The notes under the pieces were generated by a model, which saw only the letters and a list, made by a program, of their open reading frames with translations, was not told the origin of the DNA and made no database searches. A program made the position numbers and the translations under genes. From Sesamum alatum (lineage: Eukaryota > Streptophyta > Magnoliopsida > Lamiales > Pedaliaceae): a stretch of DNA of 64,000 nucleotides. Shown here one piece after another: positions 34,122 to 45,934 of this stretch (its first letter is position 1; each line of letters starts with the position of its first letter). Location of the stretch: assembly GCA_034509735.1 (NCBI GenBank), contig JACGWO010000001.1, positions 30,569,966-30,633,965 of the forward strand, in the 5' to 3' direction.

Positions 34122-35759
34122 GTGGATCAATCTATTTTTTATCATGGCAGAAGAGATAGTGAATCAGAATCAATCTGTAGAGGTGAGACTGCTCAGATGG
34201 TGAAGGAGATGCTTTATATTCATCCTTCTGAACATTCCAGTTTGGCATTAACCTCCTCGCCTCTAGACGGTACCAATTTTCTGATGTGGAGTCGATCAAT
34301 CTACATATCGCTCGGAACAAAAATGAAGCTTGGCTTCATTGATGGCTCGTTTCCTAGACCAGAGTATGGGTCATTGATTTTTTGCCAATGGAGACGTGTA
34401 GATCTAATGGTGACCTCTTGGATCTAGAATTCCATCGCCAAGGATATTGTGGAGGCATTCATGTACGCCTCATCATCGCACGAGTTGTGGCTACAATTGC
34501 AAGCTCGTTATGGTAGAAGTAATGGTCCTATGGTCTATAGACTACGGAGAGAACTTTCTAACGTGTCTCAAGGGGACTTGAGCGCTACTGCATACCTCAC
34601 CAAGGTGAAGAGATTGTGGAATGAATTAATGTGCCTGGCACCTCCTCCAATGTACACCTGTGGGAGCTGCACCTGAGGAGTTAACCAAGCTATTGCTAAT
34701 CGTGCTATGTCCACAAAACTGATGCAGTTCTTGATGGGGCTGCACGAAGCATATGATAGTGAGCGCAGTCATATTTTGATGATGGATCTGTTACCTAACA
34801 TTGAGAAAGCCTTTTCAATGATCTAGGTCGTCGAGGAGCAACATTCGGCTAACACTGAATGCTCACCTAACATGGCTTGCCAAACCGCCTTAAAACAGAA
34901 CAGAAGAGAAGGCGTGGACAGACTTGGCACTAAGAAGAAGACCTATGTGGACAAAAGAGGACTGGTATGTGCTCATTGTAACAAACCGGGCCACTCTCAA
35001 GATACATGCTTCCAGATACATAGCGTGCCTGATTGGTATAAGACACTAATAGATAAGAAAAGAAAGGGACAACAGAACAAGGGGCTAGTAGCAAATGTGG
35101 ATTGCAAGTCAGGGAATGCAGGAGGTGATGCCAACACTAATGTGTCTAAACTTTTCTCTGAATTACTGAAGATGGTAAAGGCTAGCTCCCCTTCAGATCC
35201 AATCAGCAACTTTGCCAATTATGCACATCTAGATTCAGACTTTGCAGGTAATGTTTACACCACCTCTGAAATTGATTTGAGCTGTTGGATAATTAACTCG
35301 GGAGCTACAAATCATATCTGTGCAGATGTCACTCTCTTCAATTCATATCATACAGATGGTTCTAACAGAATAGTGTCTTTTATTGGATTAGTACAATTGT
35401 CCAAACACATTACACTCCATAATGTGATGTGCATCCCTGAATTCTCTGTCAACCTACTATCAATAAGCCAACTTTGCAGAAATATATCCCCCTCTTTCAC
35501 ATTTACTCAAAAAAGATGTGTTTGGCAAGACCTGGGGGCTAAACAAGATATCTTGGTGGGCTCAATGGTCAGGAAACTTTATATCATAAAGAAAGACCTG
35601 ACACTTTTATCTCATAAACTTGTAATAGATAGGGACATTACATGTTCTATTTCTGGAAGCTGTAATCACATGACCTGGCATAGGAGGCTAGGCCATGCTT
35701 CTTTCCATGCAATAAAATCCTTACCTTTCTGTACTAGCACTAGAAATGTTGATGAATAA
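34122..35759 (+). pseudogene. gag, CCHC knuckle, protease and pre-integrase of element S
   Basis: The gag head (LTSSPLDGTNFLMWSRSI near 34250) is of the Retrotran_gag_3 type, followed by MKLGFIDGSFPRP. Frame breaks occur near 34426, 34660 and 34826. A long frame at 34872-35759 holds the zinc knuckle CAHCNKPGHSQDTC near 34974 and the protease box WIINSGATNHIC near 35290. The catalytic Asp of DSGA is replaced by Asn, so protease would be dead. The pre-integrase HRRLGHASFHAIKS near 35680 ends at a stop. Confidence 0.9.
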
Positions 35760-36242
35760 TTCTGTGAAACCTGCTCCCTAGCTAAACAAACACGCATTCC
35801 CTTTCCGTCCAGTAATTCTCAAGCATCAGCCCCCTTTGACCTCATACAATTAGACCTTTGGGGGCTTTACAGAACCCCTAGCATCTTTGGCTGTGTTTAT
35901 GTCCTCACTATCCTACATGACCATAGTAGATCCCTATGGACATACTTGCTCAAACACAAAAGTCAGGTCCCATCCATTCTTTCTTCTTTCTGTACCCTAG
36001 TTCAAACCCAACACAATCCAAAGGTCAGGGCATTTTGTTCAGACAATGGCTTAGAGTTTATCAATAAAGAGTGCATTACCTTGTGTCAATCCTTGGGGAT
36101 CATAGATCAGACCTCTTGCACATATACTCCTCAAAAAAATGGAAGGGTTGAGAGAAAACACAGACATCTCCTGAATGTAGCCAGATCCCTCCTATTCCAG
36201 GCCTCACTCCCAACCAAATTTTGGGGTGATGCAATACTAACA
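35760..36242 (+). pseudogene. Integrase core of element S, first part
   Basis: The sequence continues with CETCSLAKQTR (zinc ligands), LIQLDLWG, a DHSRSLW segment, RAFCSDNGLEF near 36030 and TYTPQKNGRVERKHRHLLNV near 36125. These give the D-D-E residues. WGDAILT then meets the inserted LTR-C at 36243. The reading resumes at 38464 with PYLINRTPSQLLNWLSPYEK, which shows that the intervening 2.2 kb is a later insertion. Confidence 0.9.
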
Positions 36243-38458
36243 AGAAGGAAAGCGGATCGGTCGGGGAACACGGCAGAAGCACGGTGGAGATAAAAAACTT
36301 GTGGAATAAAATAATTTAAATCACGTTAAAGGGGTGTTCCCTTGAACGTTCCCGGGCTATCAGTGTATAAACACAGAATATAAACATATATAAAATAAAT
36401 AAGCGTCCGTGGCTATAGAATAAAGAAGAAACCGAGAGCATAAATATAAATTGGAATACCTTTCTCGATTTTGTATTTTGATCGGATACACGCATTGATT
36501 CCTCCCGACGTTCGTCCACGCGAGGTCCCAACGTAGAGACCCTCTAACGTAGTCCACACCACACCGGGAGAGATCTCGTTTTTCTTGCTAGAAAAAAATG
36601 GATCTAGAGGATGAAATCAAAGAAGAGATTACAATATCAAATTAGTGTTCCTTCTTGATCTTACTTTGTTCTTCAATTGATCCTAGATCAATGAAGCAAC
36701 AAAGAGGATTTAGAGAGTAGAGAGAGACAGAGAGAGAGAAAGAGAGAGTGTATGGAGAGTTTTATCTTTTTCCTAGAAAAAGATGAATAATGAATTCATC
36801 TTCCATAGGTGTTAGTATATACTCATATATATACATAATTAATGTGATTATTGGAATGTGTTTAGGTTCATCCAAGGATGTCTAGATACATCCCAATCAA
36901 TCACCATCAATTTTTCAATCAAGCCTAACATCTTTTAAGGTATGATCAAATCATACCAAAATGGAAGGGCTTGATTGGAGTTGATTTGTCTCTTACCAAA
37001 AGAGACAAGTCAACTAACACCTAGCATCCAACATGGTCGATTTTTGCTCCCTCCAAGGTGGCAATTTTCAGCCATGCTTATTTAGGAAAGAAGTCCAACT
37101 TCTTCCTATTCCATAAATGGAATTAACACACCTCTCGGGTTAAAATTTAACGGACCGGGTTCTACCGTTATCCAATTACGACGAACTCAAAATTAAATCC
37201 AATTTAATCTGATGTCCACTTAAATAATTCTCGTTGATCTTTGAATCCAATTAAAAGATCCAACCTTTCAACTTTCCATATTAATCGATAAATCCTATTT
37301 ACCGGTTAAACGAGGGCCCGATACAATACCGGCCCATCCATCTAATGGACAATCCCTTAAGTAATCTAATTACTTATCATACTATGAAATTAACTCCAAT
37401 TCAATTCCTTCACCTCCTCGGTGATTTGTGTGTGACCCTTTAGGTTCACCCTCAGCTAGACTTGGGCTTGTGTCCAACAGGAGCCCGTCACCGTGGGTGG
37501 CCGTCTAGCAACGGTCCATGGCACTAGAGACTAGGTGAATGTTGGCGTGAACATTTAGGCGCCGATTCCGTACGGGTACGGTCCTACTGTCGACCGTCTC
37601 CCGGCCTTAGTCTAGGGTATGGAATTAGGCGTCGATTCCCATCCTTGACTAGGCAACTATGCTTCATACCCGAGATGCGTTTACTCTATCGATCGACGTA
37701 GGAAACCCTTTCCTACTCAATCAATTGCTATGGCCATAGACTTTCAGAGTTTAAACCATCTCAGAGTGCATAGGAGACATCACCGTCATGTACTGACAAG
37801 GGACAGATCCTATCTTGGAATCTACCGTCCTCGCTACATACTACAACTGCACTAGACAAGGCTTATAATGACCATCTTACAGAATGATCACCTCTCGCCA
37901 GATCCAAGATACAGTCTTCATATGCACGTGACTGCCATGATTCCTCAAGTCCGAGGACTAATCCCGTACTATCGGAACTGGGAATTCCAGTCATACCGAT
38001 CAAGCCTCCAAGGCTTCCATATGATGATTCCCGCGAGTCACTTCAGTCAGTCGACCGCCTTGTCAACTAACCCACTAAAATTGCATAGACGACCTTCGTC
38101 TGTTGCCGATGAAACTTAGCACTCACCAAGTGAATGCAATACTTAGTGCAAGTCTCAAAAGGACACTCGATGCCCAGTCTCGAGGTCCTCAACTTGGAAT
38201 GTTTCAGACGAACCCTCAAAAGTTGGTTTCAAATAGCCGCCATCCAATGCGCAGCCCAACTACATGGGTTATCCAATTGGTCTGTGGACATTTGTTGTGA
38301 CGTTGAAACGCCGTTCAACGTTAGTAGTAAGCACAACAAGCACAGTGACAGTGATGAATACTTATTCTATTCATCAGGATAATATTGTATTAATAAAGAT
38401 TGATGAATAGTTCCCAAAACCGCTAATCTAATTGGCTTTCTGGTCACCTATTCTAACA
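36243..38458 (-). repeat. Solo LTR family C, inverted, inside integrase
   Basis: Read on the minus strand it runs from TGTTAGAATAGGTGACCAG to GCTTTCCTTC, about 2.2 kb. It is flanked by TAACA at 36238-36242 and 38459-38463. The host frame continues across, so insertion and later LTR-LTR recombination are clear. The last base of the LTR (expected A of CA, plus-strand T) is changed. U5 hairpin: TTCAAGGG-AACAC-CCCTTTAA at about 36326-36347 on the minus strand. Two palindromes are at 36939-36957 and 36980-37014. Confidence 0.96.
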
Positions 38459-38463
38459 TAACA

Positions 38464-39794
38464 GCCCCCTACCTTATAAATAGAACCCCTTCTCAGCTTC
38501 TAAATTGGCTATCACCCTATGAAAAGTTGTATGGCTCTCCACCTACATGATCATCTCTTGGTTGTCTCATCTATGCTACCAACCTTGATTCCAAGAAATC
38601 AAAATTCCACCCACGAGCTCACAAATGCATTCTATTGGGATATGCATATATCAAAAGGCATATAAGCTCTATGACTTAGATACTCACTCTACTCTTACAT
38701 CCAGGGATATCCGATTCCATGAAACTATCTTTCCTTTTGCCTCTACTCCTCAGAATGACACCGCACATCCTATCCCTCTTCCTTATTCCAGCCCACATGC
38801 TACTGTTACTACACCTGACATATTGCCACCTAGCCACCATCTACCTAATCCTTCCTCACCTGATCCTCCTTTATCACACCAGTAGCCTGAGTTACCTCTA
38901 ACTGCTGAGCTTGTGATTACACCTGCCTCCTCCCCTACTCCTACACTCAAAAGATCCACCAGGGAGTCTCAGAAACCAGCTTGGCTAAATGACTTTGTTT
39001 CCTACTCCTCAGACCCTTCCTTACTGCTTTCTTGTGACAATGCATACATCTCTTTTTTGGCTTCCTTGTCAATTTTGCAGGAGCCTAAGTCCTTTTCAAA
39101 AGCTGTCAAACATGAGGAGTGGATAAATGCTATGCAGACTAAGCTTGATGCCCTTGAATTGAATCGCACTTGGCGGCTAACACCTCTACCCAAGGACAAG
39201 AAGGCTATTGGGAGTAAATGGGTGTTCAAGACCAAACTCAAGGCTGATGGCACTGTTGAGAGATACAAGGCCAGGTTCGTGGCTAAGGGACTCAATCAGG
39301 TTGAAGAGGTTGATTATTTGGATAGTTTTTCTCATGTTTCTAAGGCAGTCACCGTGCGGATTTTCCTCACAATTGCTGCAGCCTATGATTGGCCTCTCCA
39401 TCAGCTTGACATAAATAATGCTTTCTCGCATGGTTATTTGGAGGAAGAGATATACATGACACCTCCACAAGGCTATGATGTTCTAGCAGGGATGGTTTGT
39501 AAGCTCGAGAGGTCTCTATATGGTCTAAAACAAGCGTCTAGACAGTGGAATGTCGAATTCACCTCCAAACTGAAGGATTTTGGTTTCGCCCAATCTGGTC
39601 ATGATCATTGCCTCTTCATCAAACCCTGTGCAAATGGTCTGATTGCTCTTCTTGTATATGTGGATGATGTTCTGCTCACTGTAGCTGCTTTGGAGGATAT
39701 TCAGGCTGTTAAGGGCTCTTCATGCTCAATTCACCATCAAAGACATAGGGGTTGCTCGCTACTTCCTTCACCTCAAGATTGCCCAAAGTCCTAA
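38464..39794 (+). pseudogene. Integrase C-terminus and reverse transcriptase of element S
   Basis: After the LTR the integrase tail runs through LKYAK-like text and a variable linker rich in Pro, Ser and Thr (38719-38930). RT begins with NRTWRLTPLPKDKKAIGSKW near 39160. It continues LHQLDINNAFSHGYLEEEIY near 39400, SLYGLKQASRQWN near 39512 and LLVYVDDVLLTV near 39650, with the YVDD box intact. A frame break near 39710 separates the thumb. The frame from 38913 to 39794 is the longest open stretch of this element after its gag-protease. Confidence 0.92.
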
Positions 39795-39798
39795 GGGT

Positions 39799-40637
39799 TT
39801 GTATGTTGCACAGACCAAATATGTTATGGACATTCTCAGTGACACTGGTCTCTCCAATGCCAAGGCTGCCTCCACCCCGTTCCCCCAGGGCCTGAAGCTC
39901 AAGGTTGATTGTGAATCCCTTTTTCAGACACCTGATTCCTATAGGAGGCTGGTGGGACACCTCTTATACTTGAGCTTCACCAGGGCAGATATTGCCTACT
40001 ATGTGCAACAACTCAGTCAATACTTGTCTCAACCTTGTGATGCTCACTAGAAGGCAGCCCTACACGTTTTCTGCTACCTTAAGGGGTGCCCATCTCTCGG
40101 CCTTTTCATGCCTGCACACAACACATTTGGGCCTTGAGTGTACTGGGATGCTGATTGGCCTTCATGCTCCGATTCCCATCGTTCCCTCACAGGTTTTTGC
40201 ATCTTTCTAGGGGATGCACTGGTATCCTGGAAGACCAAGAAGCAGCCTACCGTGTCACGTTCCATTGCCGAGCTGAGTACCGTAGCATGGCTGCCAGCGT
40301 TTGTGAGTTGCGCTGGATCTCGTACTTACTCTCCGACTTTGGTATCTCCCTCACCTTACCTGTTGCTTTATTTTGCGATAACAAGGCCGCCCTCCACATC
40401 ATGGCGAACCCTGTATTTCACGAACGCACCAAACACATCGAGCTTGACTGCCATCTTGTACGTGATGCCTATAAAGCAGGGTTTGTTGCTCCATCCCACA
40501 TTCGCAGCTCATTCCAGCTTGTCGATCTTTTCACGAAGCTGCTCCCATTGAAGTCCTTTGTGTTTCTCCTCTCCAAGTTGAGCTTGGTTTTCTTGGCTCC
40601 CAGTCCCACTTGTGGGGGGATTGTTGAGATACAGTAG
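39799..40637 (+). pseudogene. RT thumb and RNase H of element S
   Basis: The pieces are YVMDILSDTGLSNAKAASTP near 39820 and YRRLVGHLLYLSFTRADIAY near 39940. RNase H follows with a frame change near 40050 and 40200, then [20 protein letters not shown] near 40365 and [14 protein letters not shown] near 40425. It ends near 40637, just before the 3' LTR. The DNKAALHI and TKHIE motifs are typical of copia RNase H. Confidence 0.9.
40610..40621 (+). other. Polypurine tract of element S
   Basis: A TGTGGGGGGATT run directly precedes the 3' LTR start TGTTGAG; G-rich and well placed for plus-strand priming. Confidence 0.85.
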
Positions 40638-41012
40638 GCCCCGAGTGACTGCAACGAAGTTGATGAAGAAGATGATGAAGCTGTCGACACATAGAGTCAA
40701 ACCCTCAACTTCATATTAGATGCTGGATAGAGCTAGAAGAATCGTGTTTTGTGTTTACGTTTTTTGTATTCCTAGCTCTTACGTATAAGGGCGTTTTATG
40801 TGCTAGCACGGTGAGTCATTTAAACGGCGGCTCATTGGGCCATGTCAGCAGGCGGTGGTTAGGAAGTTAGTTAGCCTGAATCTGCCTAATTAAAAATTAG
40901 GGTTTTCCCTCCTTCTGTAACAAATTTAACAGAATGAAAATCCTTGCAGTTTTCATGGCTTTCCTTCGTTTCCCTCGTTCCCCTCGTTCCAATCTCTCTC
41001 TCAACTTCAACA
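40622..41012 (+). repeat. 3' LTR of copia element S
   Basis: TGTTGAGATACAGTAGG...CTTCAACA, 391 bp, is the partner of 33674-34056. It differs by substitutions and by a doubled CCCTCGTTCC unit near its end. Confidence 0.95.
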
Positions 41013-41147
41013 AGGTCTAGTTACACAAATACCGCTATTCGTTTCAACATTACAAGTATATCCTCTATTCAGTGGCAAAAGTTTACAAGTTAACCCCCCC
41101 TATAATGGTAATTTTGTATAAAATAGAGAAATTTGTGTAATTAGACC
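41013..41147. mobile_element. Short MITE with TA flanks, broken by element S
   Basis: The left end GGTCTAGTTACACAAAT and the right end, read inversely, GGTCTAATTACACAAAT form inverted repeats. TA stands on the right (41148-41149) and TA on the far left side of element S (33668-33669). This fits a Tc1/mariner-type MITE of about 135 bp into whose left tip element S inserted. No coding capacity. Confidence 0.6.
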
Positions 41148-41149
41148 TA

Positions 41150-42130
41150 ATAACTTCAGACATCTAGGTTCAGGCATAGTTCAGCAAACCACTCGAATTG
41201 TGCCGAAATTGAAGTTTCAATTCATACAAAATACTGAATCGAAAATTCGATCAGATTTCAGTTTTGGTTACTAATTAATCGTATTGAACCGAAAATTAAA
41301 TTTTTTTAATATATATATATATATTACCGGATTTGTTGTCAAATGGGAAAGAAGTCTTAGATATGTTTAACACTTTCAGGGGCCCTGATTCATAAATCTG
41401 GTTTGTTTAAATCTTTTATATATTAAAATTATGTTTGATTTTAATATTCAAATAGGAATCTTCTATTTTATTTTGTGTTCTTGTATTTGTAATTGAAATT
41501 TGGAATTGAAAATAATTTATTTCTGTTTACAAGTTTTACTTCAACCTGTAAATTTGAAATTTTGTCATTATAGGAGCTTTTTTTTTTAAAGAAAAAGAAT
41601 AGATTAATTCAGTTTTAAGTCTACCATAGCATACCGAATTTGCGGTTGGATTCATCGTAGTTATATTAAATGCACGCTCTTTTTTGAAATGAAACGATTA
41701 ATTATTATTATTTCGAATAAATTAATTAAAATCATTCATATTAAATATTTTATATCTAATAACTATAATATTCATGTTAATTATCTACTATATAATATAT
41801 ATATACCTTTTATTAAATAGAACAACATACCACATTGATGGATTAGAATGCACACCCATACCATACACACATCACATGTGTTTTGTGTGTATTAAATGCA
41901 AGAAAGGTGGGCACTGGGCAGCATCAGTTAAATCATTTATCTGGGATCCAACAATTTCATGAGAATTCTGCGAGGGTTTCCGTCATTATTCATGCTTGTC
42001 TGTCCATACTTCACATGCTTGGGGGTTGGTGTTATACTCTGCCAAGGTTGACTTGTCATTGGTCCATTTATCACTCTGTATCTATCAAAATTATTATATT
42101 TCTTTTGAAAAAGGTACTTAAATATTAAAT
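41150..42130. other. Unassigned AT-rich intergenic DNA
   Basis: No gene, RNA or convincing element end is visible. There is a TATATATATAT run near 41314 and homopolymer T near 41580. A frame near 41774-41962 contains CIKCKKGGHW, which looks like half a zinc knuckle but lacks the last Cys. Confidence 0.5.
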
Positions 42131-42235
42131 GATAAATTACATCAATGCCCCTAAATTTAGGTTTAATAAATAAAAAATATCGATTTTTTTTAAAATTATA
42201 AGTACACCCTTTAAGGGGTGTCAACGTAATTTATC
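42131..42235. mobile_element. Small MITE, 105 bp
   Basis: GATAAATTACATCAATGCCCC at the left and, read inversely, GATAAATTACGTTGACACCCC at the right form inverted repeats. The words recall the ends of the MITE at 4812-5236. No clear target duplication. Confidence 0.5.
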
Positions 42236-42346
42236 TCGGGATACTTGTAAATTTTTACTCCTACAAAGATAACGTATTTGTAATTATAACTATAAACTTA
42301 AAATAATGTATTTAATTTTCAAAGTGTAAGAACTATTTGTATAATT

Positions 42347-42588
42347 GCCAATGCGGTTAGCTCAATTGGCGAAGTTAACACCTCATAACTCTTAATGTCA
42401 TGAGTTTGTACTCCGTCGGTGTGGGATGTTGTTCTACTTAATATTAAGTGTAGTTCTAATAGGTAAGTGATTAACATAAATTGTTATAGTTGTAGGTAAG
42501 TTACTAGATATAAGATATTTAATATATATGATTAACTGTAATTGATTTATTCGAAATAAATAATAGTTCACTCCAAAAAAAATAAAAG
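42347..42588 (+). mobile_element. tRNA-derived SINE (copy 2)
   Basis: The head GCGGTTAGCTCAATTGG matches a tRNA A box. A decayed B box (TGAGTTTGTACTCC) lies about 35 bp on. The tail is A-rich. Both sides carry CTATTTGTATAATT (42333-42346 and 42589-42602), a perfect 14-bp target duplication as made by LINE-driven insertion. Confidence 0.9.
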
Positions 42589-42602
42589 CTATTTGTATAA
42601 TT

Positions 42603-43290
42603 AAATTTAAATTAGAAGGCGTTCATGTAATTTATCGAAAACTAAATTTCTTACATGATGCTAATTATACTGTTAACATGGCCATTACTAGGGGTGGCAG
42701 ATGAGTCGAGCTAGCTCGAGCTGGTTTGACTCGAACTCAAATTTATCGCGAGTCGGCTTGATTTCGAGATCAACTCGAGCTCAAAAAATCCGAGTTCGAG
42801 CTCATAATACTCTATTCATAAACTCACGAGCTTTTTTTATTTCTTTAATATATTTTTTTATATTTTTTTATTTTTTAGACTTTTACATATTTACCTTGTA
42901 TTCAATACTATACCAACTTTATATTTAAAATTAACCATATATTATAATTATTAATCAATACATATATTATAATTTTAGATAATAATAATACATGGTACTT
43001 TAATTTATGTATAATCTCTATACAAAAACTAGCTTAATCAACAATTTAGTAAGTTTTAATATTCTTTTGTTGTAAATAATTATATATATTTAATATGACG
43101 CATATACATTTTATGTTATATTCAATATTCATTTGTAATATGTTATACCTTTTTAAATTTACAAGTCCTAACAATTAACTTATAATTTTTTTATATCTAT
43201 TTGTGTGTATATATTTATAGAAAGATAGTATGCGATCTAATAATCTATTTTATTACTTATAAACTTATGTCAGAATTAGTGATTCTAAAG

Positions 43291-43351
<61 letters not shown>

Positions 43352-43709
43352 TGGTTGAACAATGTTAATTATTTTCTTTGTTATTTATATATAATGAGAT
43401 CGATCACAATTTGGTACTTTAATTTAAAAAATCGTCTTTTTATTTTTGTATAGTTAGATGATACAAAATTTAAATTATCATCAATTTAAATTTTTTATAA
43501 TAATGAGATCAACCACTTTAAAAAATAATTTATATTTAATAATTAACATATAATTAATATTTTTTATAAGTAATATAATAATATTTAAAAATAGCAATTT
43601 TCATTTTGTTGGGATCTATTTTGGCGGTTAAACCTTGCGAGTTAAAAAATGGGCACATTAACCTAAAACCGATTGAAAATTACAAATTTGATCAAAATAT
43701 GGCACATGT
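42603..43709. other. AT-rich DNA with a hAT-like end and a microsatellite
   Basis: TAGGGGTGGCAGATGAG at 42689 and the following GAGCTCGAGCTGG words look like the left end of a hAT-type repeat common in plants, but no right end is found. (ATA)n occupies 43291-43349. The rest is featureless AT-rich sequence. Confidence 0.5.
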
Positions 43710-43729
43710 ACCTCATTGAATGTGGCCGA

Positions 43730-44002
43730 TGAGCTTTAATACAATTGACGAAATTGAGGCCCCATGATTTTAGAGATCATGAGTTCGAACTCCCATCGTG
43801 GGATGATGTTGTTACTGTATAGTAGGTATTATTTGTATATTCTAATAGTAATGTGTTATTTAGGTCTAATTTATATGATATTGTTGATCAGAATATAATT
43901 GTTATAATTGTCTCTATTCGACATTGATATTCGACATGATTGATTGTAATCACTTTACTTCCATTAATAAATTTTATCGCTTTAAATTCCAGAAAGAAAA
44001 AA
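43730..44002 (+). mobile_element. tRNA-derived SINE (copy 3)
   Basis: The head has GAGCTTTAATACAATTGAC (weak A box) and a good B box, GAGTTCGAACTCC, near 43783. The tail is TTTATCGCTTTAAATTCC plus A-rich sequence. ACCTCATTGAATGTGGCCGA at 43710-43729 and ACCTCATCGAATATGGTCGA at 44003-44022 form a 20-bp duplication with three changes. Confidence 0.9.
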
Positions 44003-44275
44003 ACCTCATCGAATATGGTCGAAATCCCAATTTTTAGGGATCATGCGAGGCGCAGATGCCACATTTGCAGTTCTTGACAATTTTTATCCCCTATGTGCCA
44101 ATTTTTTAAAATTAAAAGACGTAAGTACCAAATTGAATTATACGAGAATAAAAATTAACAACCACCTATAAATTACACAGGATTAAATTGCAATGTTTCT
44201 TTTGATTACTTGATTCGATAATTCTGATAAAGTAGGAGAGCAGGAGCTATTTGTATTTATAATTATATATACTAA

Positions 44276-44899
44276 GAGGGTGTTTTAAAACATCTTATAA
44301 GTTCCTACATCTTATAAGATGTTTTAGGAGCTTATAAGATGTTGGATCTTATTTTAAAAATAAGTTTCTAAAGTGTTTGGATAAATTAAGATGTTATAGT
44401 TTATAAGATATTTTTACATCTTATAAACTATAAGATGTAAAAATGACCAAAAAAGACATGTTACTATTAGAATCAAATAAGTTGACTATTTTGTATTTTA
44501 ATATTTTAAAAATACTTTCATAAATACTACACATCGGTTTAACTTCAAATAAATAATCTAATAGATAATTTTTTAAAAAATTAAGAAAACAACGATAATT
44601 AGTACCTAAATTTTGAATAAAAATAATATATATGTACATTAATGTTAGTTGAATATTATGACATTGATATACAATTGATATTCTCTTTGTTAACGAAATG
44701 ACTATTTTCTAGTCATATAATTTTTAATGTCATTAGTTTATATTTTTTCAATAAATATAATATCAATAGCAATCTTATTTTTGTTTAATACATAATAATA
44801 TGTTATGTAATGAAGTATTTTAAGAAAAATTATATACCAATAAAATTTTTTAAAATTTTAAGAGAGAGAAAGTGTATTTGTGTGTGTGAGAGTGTGTGT

Positions 44900-44944
<45 letters not shown>

Positions 44945-45215
44945 GTGTGAGTGGGTGTGTGTGAGAGAGAGTGTGTGTAAATGAGGATATTTTAGTCTAA
45001 CTATACATGAATCTTGTCAAGCTTATAAGATCGTATGAAAAAAATTGGAGGAGGTTAACTTTTTTTTAAAGAGCTTATAAGATCCAAAATATTTTATTTT
45101 GAGATCTTATAAGCCGTTTAAAAAAAAAAATGCCAAACAATTTTGTAGAGCTTATAAACTCTCAAATATCTTTTAAGATATTTTGAGAAGCTTATAAACT
45201 TAGCTAAACACCCTC
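44276..45215. mobile_element. PIF/Harbinger-like element, 940 bp
   Basis: The ends GAGGGTGTTTTAAAAC and, read inversely, GAGGGTGTTTAGCTAAG are inverted repeats. TAA stands on both sides (44273-44275 and 45216-45218), the Harbinger/Tourist duplication. Subterminal regions are full of CATCTTATAAG-type palindromes in both orientations. A GT/GA-rich microsatellite lies at 44860-44980. No transposase is visible. Confidence 0.72.
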
Positions 45216-45504
45216 TAAATCTCATTAGAGATAGTCGTAATTCTTCCATGGAAATAATGTAATTCTTGTGTCCAATACCCTCAAATTTGTATTTTTTTTT
45301 TTAAAGTTCAAGTGAACTATTAATTTTTGAGGAAATTGTTTACAACCATCAAAATTTCAATTTTAAATGCTATCATTTCCGTCAGCCGAGGTCCTAACAT
45401 ATATACTTGTGGTTGAGCCTCCAATATTTAGCAAATGCGTTTCTAATTTGATTGGTGTGAATTTCAAGCGAGATTACTAGTGTAAATAAATGAAGTTGTT
45501 CACC

Positions 45505-45742
45505 AATGATATCTTAGTTTAGTGGTTATGATCATGGGTTCGAACTTCACCAATACGTGAAATGATAGTTTAAGGTATAATAGGTATTGTTTGTATACTT
45601 TAATAGTAATATATTGTTTAGAGTTAATTTATGTGATTATTGTTGATTAAGATATGATGTATTTATCTATGTTCGACAAAACTAATTATAATCGATTTAT
45701 TTTAATTAATAATATTTATCGCTTTAATTTAAAAAAAAAAAT
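45505..45742 (+). mobile_element. tRNA-derived SINE (copy 4)
   Basis: TCTTAGTTTAGTGGTTATG (A-box-like) and GGGTTCGAACTTC (B box) stand about 25 bp apart. The body (ATAATAGGTATTGTTTGTAT) and the tail TTTATCGCTTTAATTT followed by A11 match copy 3. Target duplication is weak (TGAAGTTGTTCACC against TGATGCTGGTCTACC). Confidence 0.8.
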
Positions 45743-45934
45743 TGATGCTGGTCTACCCATATTTAATTTTTGCTACGTCACCGACGAGTACTGCTCATGT
45801 GAATTGTCTCAATTGGGCTTAAAAATCTACCAATCAATTCTTACAAATCTTGTGAACTTATATTCTCAACCACCTCATTAAGACCTCGGTTCAAACCCTA
45901 CATATATGTGTGGCCTTGTTTGTTTTAGTTGTTA

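Larger units (their letters stand above)
33674..41012 (+). mobile_element. Nearly complete Ty1/copia element with short LTRs (family S)
   Basis: 5' LTR at 33674-34056, primer site, gag, protease, integrase, RT, RNase H, polypurine tract and 3' LTR at 40622-41012 are all present. The flanks AGGTT (33669-33673) and AGGTC (41013-41017) agree at 4 of 5 bases, fitting a decayed target duplication. The LTRs differ at about 30 positions of roughly 385 by eye, so insertion is not recent. The element is split by an inverted solo LTR-C at 36243-38458 and its frame is broken many times. Confidence 0.95.

Noticed and set aside
41774..41962. CIKCKKGGHW resembling a retroviral-type zinc knuckle
   Set aside because: The fourth ligand (Cys) is missing and no gag context surrounds it; chance is likely in AT-rich DNA.
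42347..42430. A tRNA gene at the A/B-box heads of the SINEs
   Set aside because: The heads do not fold into a full cloverleaf, and the sequences continue into a SINE body with tail and target duplication.
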